DNA of 64,000 bases from Mycobacterium hubeiense (GTDB taxonomy: Bacteria; Actinomycetota; Actinomycetes; Mycobacteriales; Mycobacteriaceae). The DNA lies in contig NZ_PIZU01000002.1 of assembly GCF_002838065.1 (NCBI RefSeq), positions 186,001-250,000 of the forward strand, read 5' to 3'. The translations under genes were made by a program, and so were the position numbers. Below are positions 33,345 through 43,581 of the stretch, in pieces. The notes under the pieces were generated by a model, which saw only the letters and a list, made by a program, of their open reading frames with translations, did not search any database and was not told where the DNA came from. The first letter of the stretch is position 1. Each line of letters begins with the position of its first letter.

Positions 33345-34142
33345 ATGGAAACCAGCAAGTCCGTCTTCATCACCGGCGCTGCCTCCGGTATCGGCCGCAA
33401 GACCGCACTGACGTTCGCCGCCAAGGGCTACACCGTCGGCGCCTACGACATCGACGAAGTCGGGCTGAAGACGTTGGCCGACGAGATCGACGAACTCGGC
33501 GCCAAGGCCGTCACCGGCCATCTCGATGTCACCGACCCCGACGAAATGGCTTTGCGCGTCGGCGAATTCGCGAAGTCGGCCGGCAACCGGCTGGACGTGA
33601 TGGTCAACAACGCCGGCATCATGAAGGCCGGGCTCTTCGAAGACACCGACGTCAAAGCGCACCTGATGGAGGTCGACGTCAACGTCAAGGGCGTCGTCAA
33701 CGGCCTGCATGCCGCATTTCCCTATCTCAAGGCGACCCCGGGTTCCGTCGTCGTCAATCTGGCCTCCGCCTCGGCGATCTACGGCCAGGCCGAACTCGCC
33801 AACTACAGCGCGACGAAGTTCTTCGTCCGCGGCATCACCGAAGCTCTTGACCTCGAGTGGAGCCGCCACGGTATCCGCGTGATCGCGATGTGGCCGCTCT
33901 ATGTGCAGACCGCGATGACCGACGACGTCAAGACGGGCACCACGGAGTCGCTGGGCATCAGGCTCACGGCCGACGACGTCGCCGACGCGATCGTCGCGGC
34001 GGTCGACCCGTCGCGGCTGCGCAAGGCGATCCATCAGGTGCATTTCCCGGTCGGCGCCCAGACCAAGGCGCTGGCGCTGGGGTCGCGGTTCTCGCCGGCC
34101 TGGCTGACGCGGCTGGTGAACAAGCGGCTGTCGCACTCCTGA
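33345..34142 (+). CDS. Short-chain dehydrogenase/reductase after narI
   Basis: A 265-residue classical SDR: TGAASGIG coenzyme loop, NNAGIM, active Ser in NLASASAIYG, and YSATK. It keeps the longer C-terminal part seen in SDRs acting on lipid-like alcohols (AIHQVHFPVGAQTKAL). The ATG at 33345 was used; the TTG at 33339 adds only two residues. It is 10 bp after narI, but there is no obvious functional link to nitrate respiration. Confidence 0.85.
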   Translation: METSKSVFITGAASGIGRKTALTFAAKGYTVGAYDIDEVGLKTLADEIDELGAKAVTGHLDVTDPDEMALRVGEFAKSAGNRLDVMVNNAGIMKAGLFEDTDVKAHLMEVDVNVKGVVNGLHAAFPYLKATPGSVVVNLASASAIYGQAELANYSATKFFVRGITEALDLEWSRHGIRVIAMWPLYVQTAMTDDVKTGTTESLGIRLTADDVADAIVAAVDPSRLRKAIHQVHFPVGAQTKALALGSRFSPAWLTRLVNKRLSHS

Positions 34143-34176
34143 CCCCGCGGGGCCAATCAGCGGTTACGCTCGCCCC

Positions 34177-35085
34177 GTGCTGACGAAGTGCACCCGGCGA
34201 CGTTTCCTGATCGCGACCGCGACCGCGACCGTGGCCGCCGTCGCCGCCTGCGGGTCCGAAACCGGCACCGTCGCCGACGACGGCTCCATCACCGTCGAGC
34301 ATGCGTTCGGCGAGACCAAGGTGCCCGCACCGCCCACCCGCGTCGTCAGCGCCGGCTTCACCGAACACGACGACCTGCTGGCCGTCGGCGTCGTCCCGAT
34401 CGCGGTGACGGACTGGTTCGGCGGCGAACCCTTCGGCGTATGGCCTTGGGCCCAGCCGAAACTCGGCGGCGCTCAACCGACCGTGCTCAACCTCGACAAC
34501 GGCATCCAAATAGATCAGATCGCCGGGCTGAAGCCCGATTTGATCGTCGCCACGAACGCCGGCCTCGACGCCGACACCTATACCAAGCTGTCCGAGATCG
34601 CCCCGACCATCGCACAACCCGGCCAGGACGCGTTCTTCGGACCGTGGAAGGAGCAGGCGACGCTCATCGGACAGGCGGTGTTCAAGAACGACGAGATGGC
34701 TGCATTGATCGCCACCGTCGACGAAAAGTTCACCGCCGCAGGCGAAAACAACCCGCAGTTCGCCGGCAAGAAGGTGACGCTGCTGCAGGGGCGCCTCGGC
34801 AAAGACGGCCCGCAGGCGATGACGCCGGCCTGGCGCAGCGACTTCCTCGCTCAGATGGGCCTCGTCATCGCCGACACCCCCGACGCCGCAGAGGTGTTGA
34901 TCTGGACCACCGAAAGCCCCGAGGAGGAGGCCGCGCTACTAGCGGATCCGACTGTCCAGCAGTTGAACGCGCGCAACGTCTTCACCGGCAAGGAGCTCGC
35001 CGGCGCCATCGCGTTCGCCTCGCCGCTGTCCTATCCGCTGGTGGCCGACCAACTGCCGCCGCGCATCACCGAGGCGCTGGCCTGA
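34177..35085 (+). CDS. fecB2: Iron-siderophore-type substrate-binding lipoprotein (FecB2-like)
   Basis: A 302-residue periplasmic-binding protein of the FecB/FhuD class. The N-terminus has a twin-arginine motif (RRRFLI) and a lipobox ending at Cys25 (AVAAC), so it is probably a Tat-exported lipoprotein. The two-lobe binding domain shows the usual opening (PTRVVSAGFTEHDDLLAVGV) and DQIAGLKPDLIVATN. The GTG start at 34177 is just before the signal. M. tuberculosis FecB2 (Rv0265c) sits in the same neighbourhood. No ABC permease is adjacent, so it must work with a transporter encoded elsewhere. Confidence 0.85.
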   Translation: MLTKCTRRRFLIATATATVAAVAACGSETGTVADDGSITVEHAFGETKVPAPPTRVVSAGFTEHDDLLAVGVVPIAVTDWFGGEPFGVWPWAQPKLGGAQPTVLNLDNGIQIDQIAGLKPDLIVATNAGLDADTYTKLSEIAPTIAQPGQDAFFGPWKEQATLIGQAVFKNDEMAALIATVDEKFTAAGENNPQFAGKKVTLLQGRLGKDGPQAMTPAWRSDFLAQMGLVIADTPDAAEVLIWTTESPEEEAALLADPTVQQLNARNVFTGKELAGAIAFASPLSYPLVADQLPPRITEALA

Positions 35086-35109
35086 CGGCCTCTCACGAAT
35101 GTGCCGTTT

Positions 35110-35138
35110 CATACGCGACTCGCCGCACGGAGCGTATG
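35110..35138. terminator. Hairpin after fecB2
   Basis: The arms CATACGC and GCGTATG are separated by 15 bp, 25 bp after the fecB2 stop. There is no U-tract, which is common for mycobacterial terminators. It could also be part of a dispersed intergenic repeat. Confidence 0.4.
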
Positions 35139-35168
35139 GCCTTGCACAGTCGCGGGCCGGGGCGAGGC

Positions 35169-35193
35169 GCTGAGCTGAGCTGAGCTGAGCTGA
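35169..35193. repeat. Pentanucleotide microsatellite (GCTGA)5
   Basis: Five exact tandem copies of GCTGA end 13 bp before the GTG start of the transporter gene. A -10-like AAGATAAC follows the repeat directly. The repeat therefore fills the -35/spacer region of a probable leaderless promoter. Confidence 0.85.
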
Positions 35194-35206
35194 CAAGATA
35201 ACCCGG

Positions 35207-35887
35207 GTGAAAACCACGGAGCTCGAACACCGCGGCACCGCCACGATCGGATCGGCCTACTATCCGACGCTGGTCGCCGTATTCACCGGTCTGGTGCTGA
35301 TCTCCAATGTGGCCGCCACCAAGGGCGTCGCGTTCGGGCCGCTGCTCACCGACGGCGGCTTCATCGTCTTTCCGCTGACGTACGTCATCGGCGACGTGCT
35401 CAGCGAGGTGTACGGCTTCAAGGCCGCCCGCCGCGCCGTCATCATCGGCTTTTCCATGCAGGCGCTGGCCGTCCTCGTGCTGTGGGCCACCGTGCGCCTG
35501 CCCGCAGCCCCCGACTACGCGAACCAGGACGCCCTGGCCACCACCGTCGAGTCGATCACCGGGTTGGCGGTGGCCGGGCTGGCCGGGTTCCTGGTCGGCC
35601 AGCTGGTGAACGCATGGGTCGTCGTGCGCATTAAACAACGCACCAAGGAACGGCATCTGTGGGCGCGACTGTTGGGCTCGACGGTTGTCGGCCAGTTCAG
35701 CGACACCTTGGTGTTCTGCGCCATCGCCGCGCCGATTATCGGCTTCGGCAATATGGGGTCGTTCGCGGTATATGCGGCGCTGGGCTGGATCTACAAGACC
35801 GCGGTCGAGGCGGCAGTGCTGCCCGTCACCTACCGGGTAATTGCATTCATCAAGCGCCGCGAACCGACCTATCAGCCCGCCGTATGA
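35207..35887 (+). CDS. yhhQ: VUT-family (YhhQ-like) queuosine-precursor transporter
   Basis: A 226-residue membrane protein with about six helices and the family pattern (GLVLISNVAATKGVAF, FIVFPLTYVIGDVLSEVYGFKAAR). YhhQ imports queuosine precursors such as preQ0 or preQ1 for tRNA modification. The GTG start is almost adjacent to a -10-like element, so the mRNA may be leaderless. No other queuosine gene is nearby. I do not see a preQ1 riboswitch; the upstream 120 bp hold a hairpin and a pentamer repeat instead. Confidence 0.85.
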   Translation: MKTTELEHRGTATIGSAYYPTLVAVFTGLVLISNVAATKGVAFGPLLTDGGFIVFPLTYVIGDVLSEVYGFKAARRAVIIGFSMQALAVLVLWATVRLPAAPDYANQDALATTVESITGLAVAGLAGFLVGQLVNAWVVVRIKQRTKERHLWARLLGSTVVGQFSDTLVFCAIAAPIIGFGNMGSFAVYAALGWIYKTAVEAAVLPVTYRVIAFIKRREPTYQPAV

Positions 35888-35961
35888 GCCTTCGCTGAGG
35901 CTTCTCTGGCAAGGCTCATAGAGCTGCGGCGAACAAACTTACTCGGCGGTAGCGTTTCACT

Positions 35962-37514
<1,553 letters not shown>

Positions 37515-37525
37515 CTCGACGGGTC

Positions 37526-37586
37526 CGCGAGACTGTGGTTATCGAGGCCTCTACTCGCACAACGTCTCGATAACAGCAGTCTCGCG
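37526..37586. repeat. 61-bp palindromic repeat, copy 1
   Basis: Left arm 37526-37546 and right arm 37566-37586 (21 bp each, 19 paired) enclose a 19-bp loop. The same 21-19-21 architecture, with related arms and loop in the opposite orientation, recurs at 46863-46923. It lies between pxpC and the aac gene. It can form a long hairpin and may end pxpC transcription. Confidence 0.8.
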
Positions 37587-37634
37587 AAGCTGTGTGCCAA
37601 ACCAACGGGTGTAATCGTCACTGCGTCCTGGTAG

Positions 37635-38201
<567 letters not shown>

Positions 38202-38220
38202 GCGGCGTACGTTGGATGAG

Positions 38221-38976
38221 GTGACGACGGAGGCCTTCGACAAGCTCTACCGCGGCCAACCCATGTTCGAGGGCGCACCGCCACCTGCCGGCATCCCGTG
38301 GGACATCCGCCAGGCACAGCCCACGTTGATGGAACTCGAAGCGCTGGGCGGCTTTTCAGGTGACGTGCTCGACATCGGCTGCGGTCTCGGCGATAACGCC
38401 ATCTACCTGGCGTCACGGGGGCATTCGGTGACCGGACTGGACGGATCGCCCGCCGCCATCGAGCAGGCCCGCGATCGCGCCGCCGCCGCCGGTGTCGAGG
38501 TGGCCTTCGGCGTCGCCGATGCCACCAAGCTCACCGGCTACGACAGCCGGTTCGACAGCGTCCTCGACAGTGGCCTGTATCACTGCCTCGATGACGAGGG
38601 CCGGCAGGCGTACGCCGCCGCGCTGTACCGCGCGACCCGCAGCGGGGCGCGCTGGCATCTCTATTGTTTCGCCTACGGCACCGTCAACGGCCTGACCGCA
38701 CCGAGGGACGCGGTGCCCGAGCACAATCTGCGCGACACCCTGACCGCCAACGGTTGGCGCATCGACTTCCTCGGGCCCACCACGTATTTGGGCAACGCCG
38801 CCGGGATGAGATTCGGTGAAAACGCGCTTCCGCAGGCGGTGCTCGACCGGCTTCCGCAGGAAGAACTGGAGAAGATGCACGATATGGCCGCGCGGTTGAA
38901 GCGGATAGCCGAACTGGTCGAGGACGACCGGGTACACATGCCGATGACCGTCGTGCACGCCCACCGCGTCGACTGA
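38221..38976 (+). CDS. Class I SAM-dependent methyltransferase
   Basis: A 251-residue methyltransferase. Motif I is VLDIGCGLGDNAIYLA and motif II is VTGLDGSPAAIEQAR. The post-I segment FDSVLDSGLYHCLDDEGR resembles thiopurine- or thiol-type methyltransferases. The GTG at 38221 was used, 19 bp after the acetyltransferase stop, so the two are probably co-transcribed. The substrate is unknown. Confidence 0.82.
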   Translation: MTTEAFDKLYRGQPMFEGAPPPAGIPWDIRQAQPTLMELEALGGFSGDVLDIGCGLGDNAIYLASRGHSVTGLDGSPAAIEQARDRAAAAGVEVAFGVADATKLTGYDSRFDSVLDSGLYHCLDDEGRQAYAAALYRATRSGARWHLYCFAYGTVNGLTAPRDAVPEHNLRDTLTANGWRIDFLGPTTYLGNAAGMRFGENALPQAVLDRLPQEELEKMHDMAARLKRIAELVEDDRVHMPMTVVHAHRVD

Positions 38977-39071
38977 CCTCACATACCCGCATTTCGCGGC
39001 GTGAGCGGAAGTTCACGGCGGGGACATCAGAGGCAGCTTTTGAGAAATAAACGCTTCCTAGCGTTGGCCAC

Positions 39072-40466
39072 ATGTCGCACACGATCACCAACTGGGATCC
39101 AGAAGACGTTGTGGCCTGGGAGGCCGGCAACAAGAAGATCGCCCGACGCAACCTGATCTGGTCGGTGATCGCCGAACACGTCGGATTCTCGGTGTGGACG
39201 ATCTGGTCGGTGATGGTGCTGTTCATGCCGGAATCCGTCTACGGCTTCTCCGCCAGCGACAAGTTCCTGCTCGGCGCCACAGCCACGCTGGTCGGCGCCT
39301 GCCTGCGCATCCCGTACACGCTGGCGACCGCGACCTTCGGCGGCCGCAACTGGACGGTGTTCTCGGCGTTCGTGCTGCTGATCCCGACGCTGGGGACGAT
39401 GTGGCTGCTGGCCAACCCCGGCCTGCCGCTGTGGCCGTATCTGCTGTGCGCGGCGCTGGCCGGGTTCGGCGGCGGCAACTTCGCGTCGTCGATGACGAAC
39501 ATCAACGCGTTCTACCCGCAGCGGCTCAAGGGCTGGGCGCTCGGCCTCAACGCCGGCGGCGGCAACATCGGGGTGCCGATGGTCCAGCTCGTCGGACTGC
39601 TGGTGATCGCCACCGCCGGCAACCGGGCGCCGTACTGGGTGTGCGCGGTCTACCTGGTGCTGCTCGCAGTCGCCGGCATCGGCGCGGCGCTGTTCATGAA
39701 CAACCTCGAGCAGCACAAGATCGACTTCACCGCGATGAAAGACATTCTGCGCGTGCGAGATACGTGGGTCATCGCGCTGCTGTACATCGGGACGTTCGGC
39801 TCGTTCATCGGCTACTCGTTCGCATTCGGCCAGGTGCTGCAGATCAATTTTGCCGCCGGCGGTCAGAGCGCGGCGGAGGCGTCGCTGCATGCCGCGCAGA
39901 TCGCGTTCATCGGCCCGCTGCTCGGTTCGATCACCCGGGTGTACGGCGGCAAGCTCGCCGACCGCATCGGCGGTGGCCGGGTGACGCTGGCCACCTTCGC
40001 CGGCATGCTGTTGTCCGCCGGGCTGCTGGTGGGCATCAGCACCCTCGACGACCACACCACCGGCCCTGCGACGGCGCTGATGATGGGCGGCTACGTCATC
40101 GGCTTCATCGCGCTGTTCATCCTGTCCGGCATCGGCAACGGCTCGGTGTACAAGATGATCCCGTCGATCTTCGACGCCCGCAGCCGCTCGCTGCCGGTCA
40201 GCGAGGCGGAGCGCCAGTACTGGTCGCGGGCCATGTCCGGCGCGCTGATCGGCTTCGCCGGCGCCATCGGCGCACTCGGCGGCGTGGGCATCAACCTAGC
40301 GCTGCGGCAGTCCTACCTGACCAGCGGTTCGGCGACGGCGGCGTTCTGCATCTTCGTCGCGTTCTACATCTTCGCGCTGGGTCTGACCTGGGTGAAGTAC
40401 GTGCGGCGGCCGGAATCGGCCGCACCGGTCGACGTGCCCGCCGTCACCGACATGGCCCGGGCGTGA
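39072..40466 (+). CDS. narK: Nitrate/nitrite transporter NarK (MFS)
   Basis: A 464-residue major-facilitator protein with about 12 helices. The nitrate signature of NarK proteins is seen in AGFGGGNFASSMTNINAFYP and again in GSFIGYSFAFGQV. It carries nitrate in or nitrite out. It is the first gene of a run narK-nnaR-cbiX-like with nirBD nearby, as in M. smegmatis. The upstream 95 bp carry no clear GlnR box. In M. tuberculosis the equivalent is narK3. Confidence 0.9.
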   Translation: MSHTITNWDPEDVVAWEAGNKKIARRNLIWSVIAEHVGFSVWTIWSVMVLFMPESVYGFSASDKFLLGATATLVGACLRIPYTLATATFGGRNWTVFSAFVLLIPTLGTMWLLANPGLPLWPYLLCAALAGFGGGNFASSMTNINAFYPQRLKGWALGLNAGGGNIGVPMVQLVGLLVIATAGNRAPYWVCAVYLVLLAVAGIGAALFMNNLEQHKIDFTAMKDILRVRDTWVIALLYIGTFGSFIGYSFAFGQVLQINFAAGGQSAAEASLHAAQIAFIGPLLGSITRVYGGKLADRIGGGRVTLATFAGMLLSAGLLVGISTLDDHTTGPATALMMGGYVIGFIALFILSGIGNGSVYKMIPSIFDARSRSLPVSEAERQYWSRAMSGALIGFAGAIGALGGVGINLALRQSYLTSGSATAAFCIFVAFYIFALGLTWVKYVRRPESAAPVDVPAVTDMARA

Positions 40467-40514
40467 CGCCGGCCGCCAGTGTGATGCTGACCGCATTACG
40501 CCGCGGCAATGGTC

Positions 40515-40530
40515 GGTTAATCGCTTTGAA
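40515..40530. promoter_or_regulatory. Weak GlnR-like box before nnaR
   Basis: TTAAT-N6-GAAAC partly fits the actinobacterial GlnR consensus (gTnAC-N6-GaAAC): the second half is exact and the first is degenerate. It lies about 25 bp before nnaR, whose M. smegmatis counterpart acts with GlnR. Position and function support it more than the sequence does. Confidence 0.3.
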
Positions 40531-40554
40531 ACACAACGTGCTTTCACTTGGATC

Positions 40555-41703
40555 ATGAGTGAGCCCACGTGGGCACCGCTCACCGGATTTCGGGTGGCGG
40601 TGACCTCCGCCCGTCGTGCCGACGAACTGAGTGCGCTGCTGACCCGACGCGGCGCCACGGTGACCAGTGCAGCGGCCATCACGATGGTTCCGCTGCCTGA
40701 CGACGACGAACTGCGCGCCCACACCGAGGCGTTGATCGACTCGCCGCCCGACATCGTGATCGCCACCACCGGCATCGGCTTTCGCGGGTGGATCGCCGCC
40801 GCCGACGGCTGGGGGCTGTCGAACCAGCTGATCACCTCATTGGGCAAGGCGCGCATCGTCTCTCGCGGGCCGAAGGCCACCGGCGCGTTACGCGCGGCCG
40901 GCTTCTCCGAAGAGTGGTCGCCGGATTCGGAGTCGTCTCGCGAGGTGCTGGGATACCTGCTCGAGCGCGGCATCGAAGGCGACCGGATCGCGGTGCAGCT
41001 GCACGGCGCCACCGATGACTGGGATCCGTTCCCCGAGTTCGTCGACGAGCTGCGCGCGGCAGGCGCCGACGTCGTACCCATCCGGGTGTACCGGTGGCAT
41101 CCCGCGCCCCGCAACGGCGAATTCGACCAATTGGTGGCAGGTATCGCCAACCAGAAGTTCGACGCGGTCAGCTTCACCTCGGCGCCCGCGGTGGCGTCGG
41201 TGTTGATGCGGGCGGCCGAAATGGGCCTCGAGAAGCAGGTGCTCTCCGCACTGCGAACCACCGTGCACGCCATGTGTGTCGGACCGGTGACGGCGCGACC
41301 GCTGGTGCGGCTGGGGGTGCCGACGTCGTCGCCCGAGCGGATGCGGCTGGGCGCACTGGCCCGGCATATCACCGACGAGTTGCCGCTGCTGCAGTCACGC
41401 CGGATGCGTGTTGCCGGACACCTTTTGGAGATTCGCGGCACCTGCGTGCTGGTCGACGGTGAGGTCAAGGCGCTGTCGCCGACGGAGATGGCGACACTGC
41501 ACGCTCTGGCGCATCAGCCCGGCGCGGTGGTGTCGCGGGCCGACCTGCTGGGCGTGCTTCCCGGTGGCGGCACCAACACGCATGCGGTGGAAACCGCGGT
41601 GCTGCGGCTGCGAACGGCGTTGGGCGACAAGAACATCGTCTCGACGGTGGTCAAACGCGGCTATCGGCTGGCCGTCGACGAGCAATTCGCGCGGGCGCTA
41701 TGA
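40555..41703 (+). CDS. nnaR: NnaR: uroporphyrinogen-III-synthase-like/winged-helix regulator
   Basis: A 382-residue fusion. Residues 5-265 resemble HemD, the uroporphyrinogen-III synthase (FRVAVTSARRADELSALLTRRGA, then AVSFTSAPAVASVL). Residues 285-375 form an OmpR-type winged helix (LSPTEMATLHALAHQPGAVV, then NTHAVETAVLRLRTALGDK). The M. smegmatis orthologue NnaR activates nitrate/nitrite assimilation genes together with GlnR. It lies between narK and the sirohydrochlorin-type chelatase gene, which it overlaps as ATGA. Whether the HemD domain is enzymatic or a tetrapyrrole sensor is open. Confidence 0.88.
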   Translation: MSEPTWAPLTGFRVAVTSARRADELSALLTRRGATVTSAAAITMVPLPDDDELRAHTEALIDSPPDIVIATTGIGFRGWIAAADGWGLSNQLITSLGKARIVSRGPKATGALRAAGFSEEWSPDSESSREVLGYLLERGIEGDRIAVQLHGATDDWDPFPEFVDELRAAGADVVPIRVYRWHPAPRNGEFDQLVAGIANQKFDAVSFTSAPAVASVLMRAAEMGLEKQVLSALRTTVHAMCVGPVTARPLVRLGVPTSSPERMRLGALARHITDELPLLQSRRMRVAGHLLEIRGTCVLVDGEVKALSPTEMATLHALAHQPGAVVSRADLLGVLPGGGTNTHAVETAVLRLRTALGDKNIVSTVVKRGYRLAVDEQFARAL

Positions 41704-42392
41704 GTTATCTGCTGGTGGCGCATGGCACCCGCAAGCCGGGCGGTGTCGGGATGATCGGCGATCTCGCCGAGCGGGTCGCCGGTGCCTTGGATCAGCCGGT
41801 GCATGTCGCGTTCGTCGACGTGCTGGGGCCGACGCCCGCCGAGGTGCTGCGCGCATTGCCGAACAACCGGCCCGCCGTCGTGGTACCGGCGTTCTTGGCC
41901 AGCGGCTATCACGTCCGCGCGGATGTTCCCGCCCACGTCACGGCCAGCGGACATCCCGCGGTGACCGTCACCCGTCCACTGGGACCGTGTCCCGGAACGG
42001 TTCGCGTGGTGGCAGAGCGGCTGGTCGAATCCGGTTGGCGGCCAGGCGATTCGGTGATCCTGGCGGCAGCCGGCACGTCGGACGCCCGGGCGCAGTCCGA
42101 TCTGCGGGTCACCGCGACGCTGCTCTCGGCGCTGATCGGCGACCGGGTGGAGTTGGCGTACGCCGCCACCGGTGAGCCGTGCGTCGCCGACGCGGTCGAG
42201 GCTGCCCGCCGGCTATCCCGCCGCCGCGTGGTGGTGGCGTCTTATCTGCTGGCGGACGGCCTCTTTCAGGATCGGCTGCGTGGGTCGGGCGCCGATCTCG
42301 TCAGCGAACCCTTGGGCACCCATCCAGGTATGGTGCGCCTGATCGCCGGCCGGTTCCGTCGCGCGCGAGTGCTCGCTTCGTCGTGCCAGTAG
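41700..42392 (+). CDS. CbiX/SirB-like sirohydrochlorin chelatase
   Basis: A 230-residue protein of two CbiX-like halves. The N-terminal metal-site His is in YLLVAHGTRKPGGVGM, and PAVVVPAFLASGYHVRADVP is also conserved. In the second half DSVILAAAGTSDARAQSD has lost the expected His. Such chelatases insert iron or cobalt into sirohydrochlorin; beside nirBD, iron insertion to make siroheme for NirB is the likely job. ATGA overlap with nnaR. Confidence 0.85.
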   Translation: MSYLLVAHGTRKPGGVGMIGDLAERVAGALDQPVHVAFVDVLGPTPAEVLRALPNNRPAVVVPAFLASGYHVRADVPAHVTASGHPAVTVTRPLGPCPGTVRVVAERLVESGWRPGDSVILAAAGTSDARAQSDLRVTATLLSALIGDRVELAYAATGEPCVADAVEAARRLSRRRVVVASYLLADGLFQDRLRGSGADLVSEPLGTHPGMVRLIAGRFRRARVLASSCQ

Positions 42393-42701
42393 GGCGGACA
42401 GCCCGATGAACGCGCCGGTGACGGCGACGACGAGGGCGGTCGCGCGTCGTCGATCGATCACCGCGGCGCACTGGGCGCGGTAGTCACTGAGCGCGAAGGC
42501 CGGTCCACCCGCCAGGTGCTGGGCACGGTTGAGCCCGTCCAATTCGGTGGCTGTGTCGAAGTCCGGGAGAAAGCCCGTGCCGCAGCCGATCGGCTGACCA
42601 ACGCGGTCGACGGCGTGTAAACCCACAGGTAGCGCCAGGGCGATGCCCGCGCCGAGCACCGCAGCCGCGGCTACCAAGCCCAGAAACCGCTGCAGGTTCA
42701 T
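42213..42701 (-). CDS. Small membrane protein, C-terminus antisense to the chelatase gene
   Basis: A 162-residue frame. Residues 1-115 look genuine: an N-terminal helix (FLGLVAAAAVLGAGIALALPV), a soluble middle with two Cys (QPIGCGTGF, YRAQCAAV) and a second helix (TALVVAVTGAFIGLSALL). The last 55 residues run antisense over 180 bp of the chelatase gene and are His/Arg-rich without order, so a lost stop codon is likely. The function is unknown. Confidence 0.6.
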   Translation of the reverse strand: MNLQRFLGLVAAAAVLGAGIALALPVGLHAVDRVGQPIGCGTGFLPDFDTATELDGLNRAQHLAGGPAFALSDYRAQCAAVIDRRRATALVVAVTGAFIGLSALLARRSEHSRATEPAGDQAHHTWMGAQGFADEIGARPTQPILKEAVRQQIRRHHHAAAG

Positions 42702-42946
42702 GGGCTGATCCTAACCACAGTCCAGCGAACAGTTCTAGTTAGCCGAAAAAGTCTGAAAAGTGACAGCCACTGTCGATTTTGGCCGTCGTTCAGCTATTGT
42801 TCACATTGCTGTAAGCGCTTGTCGCCAGGTAATAGCGGTTGTATGCTTCGCCGATAAAAGTCGGTCATGGTAGGTTCACGTAACGATCCTTACTGTACTC
42901 AGCTATCTTTTGCTAGCTGTTTACCCGACTTTGGCTGACGCGAGAA
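42702..42946. other. AT-richer regulatory region before the small winged-helix gene
   Basis: 245 bp between divergent genes with lower GC than the surroundings. It has a CAGCTA-N8-TAGCTG dyad at 42900-42919, 27 bp before the start codon, and GTAA-N6-TTAC at 42880-42893, the reverse arrangement of the lipid-regulon motif. No ORF of note is present. Confidence 0.45.
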
Positions 42947-43186
42947 ATGACTGATACCCCAGCGGAGCGGCTACGCCTGCAGTTGCTCGAGGCGCTACAA
43001 AAGGCCCGGCGCTCGATGACCACGGCAGAACTGCGTGAGCACATCGGGGACGGCGTGGTCATCGAAGCGGTCTACCGCGGTTTGACGGTGTTGGAGCGCC
43101 GCGGGCAGGTGCGTCGTCAGAGGAACTCCGGACGCCACGTGCACTGGACGTTGGCGGCGACGAAATCGCCGAAAGCGAAGAGTTAG
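42947..43186 (+). CDS. Small winged-helix DNA-binding protein
   Basis: A 79-residue protein that is one winged-helix domain: RLRLQLLEALQKARRSMTTA, EAVYRGLTVLERRGQVRRQ and a short wing (NSGRHVHWTL), with a Lys-rich end. It is preceded by a long regulatory region and converges on nirD with a 4-bp overlap. It has no ligand domain. A role in regulation of nearby genes is possible but unproven. Confidence 0.65.
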   Translation: MTDTPAERLRLQLLEALQKARRSMTTAELREHIGDGVVIEAVYRGLTVLERRGQVRRQRNSGRHVHWTLAATKSPKAKS

Positions 43187-43581
43187 GCCGCGGCGGCGTC
43201 TTCGATTGCGACGGGCGCGATCTGGACGAAGCCCGCCGGAGTGACCCGCGTCCGGTACACCGGGATCGACACCGCCGGGTCGTCGAGGCAGCTGCCGTCG
43301 TCGAATGCGAAGGCCTGCTTCTTGATCGGCGATTGCACGGTGGCCCGTCCGCCGCGGTCGCCCACGATGCCGCGTGAGATCACCGCCGCACCGGAGAACG
43401 GGTCGATATTTCCGACCGCACGCAGAGAGCCGTCGTCAAGGCGGAACAGTGCGGCCTGTGAACCGTCGGGCAGCAGCACGGCCACCCCGCGATTCGGGAT
43501 CAGAAAGTCATACCTGCATGCCGTCGTCCAATCCGAAAGCTGGTGGCGGTAAACGTCTTTGCGATCGTCGAGCAGTGTCAT
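43183..43581 (-). CDS. nirD: Assimilatory nitrite reductase small subunit NirD
   Basis: A 132-residue Rieske-fold subunit (GVAVLLPDGSQAALFRLDDGSLRAV, DPFSGAAVISRGIVGD). The usual CxH...CxxH Rieske cluster ligands are absent, as is normal for NirD. It is required with NirB for NADH-dependent reduction of nitrite to ammonium. The start ATG overlaps the nirB stop by 4 bp. Confidence 0.92.
   Translation of the reverse strand: MTLLDDRKDVYRHQLSDWTTACRYDFLIPNRGVAVLLPDGSQAALFRLDDGSLRAVGNIDPFSGAAVISRGIVGDRGGRATVQSPIKKQAFAFDDGSCLDDPAVSIPVYRTRVTPAGFVQIAPVAIEDAAAA

Noticed and set aside
35086..35206. A preQ1 riboswitch before the YhhQ-like gene
   Set aside because: No H-type pseudoknot pattern or A-rich tail is visible; the region is a hairpin plus a pentamer repeat directly before a likely leaderless start.
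39194..40558. 454-codon frame overlapping narK
   Set aside because: Arg/His-rich translation in another frame of a strongly conserved transporter gene; shadow.
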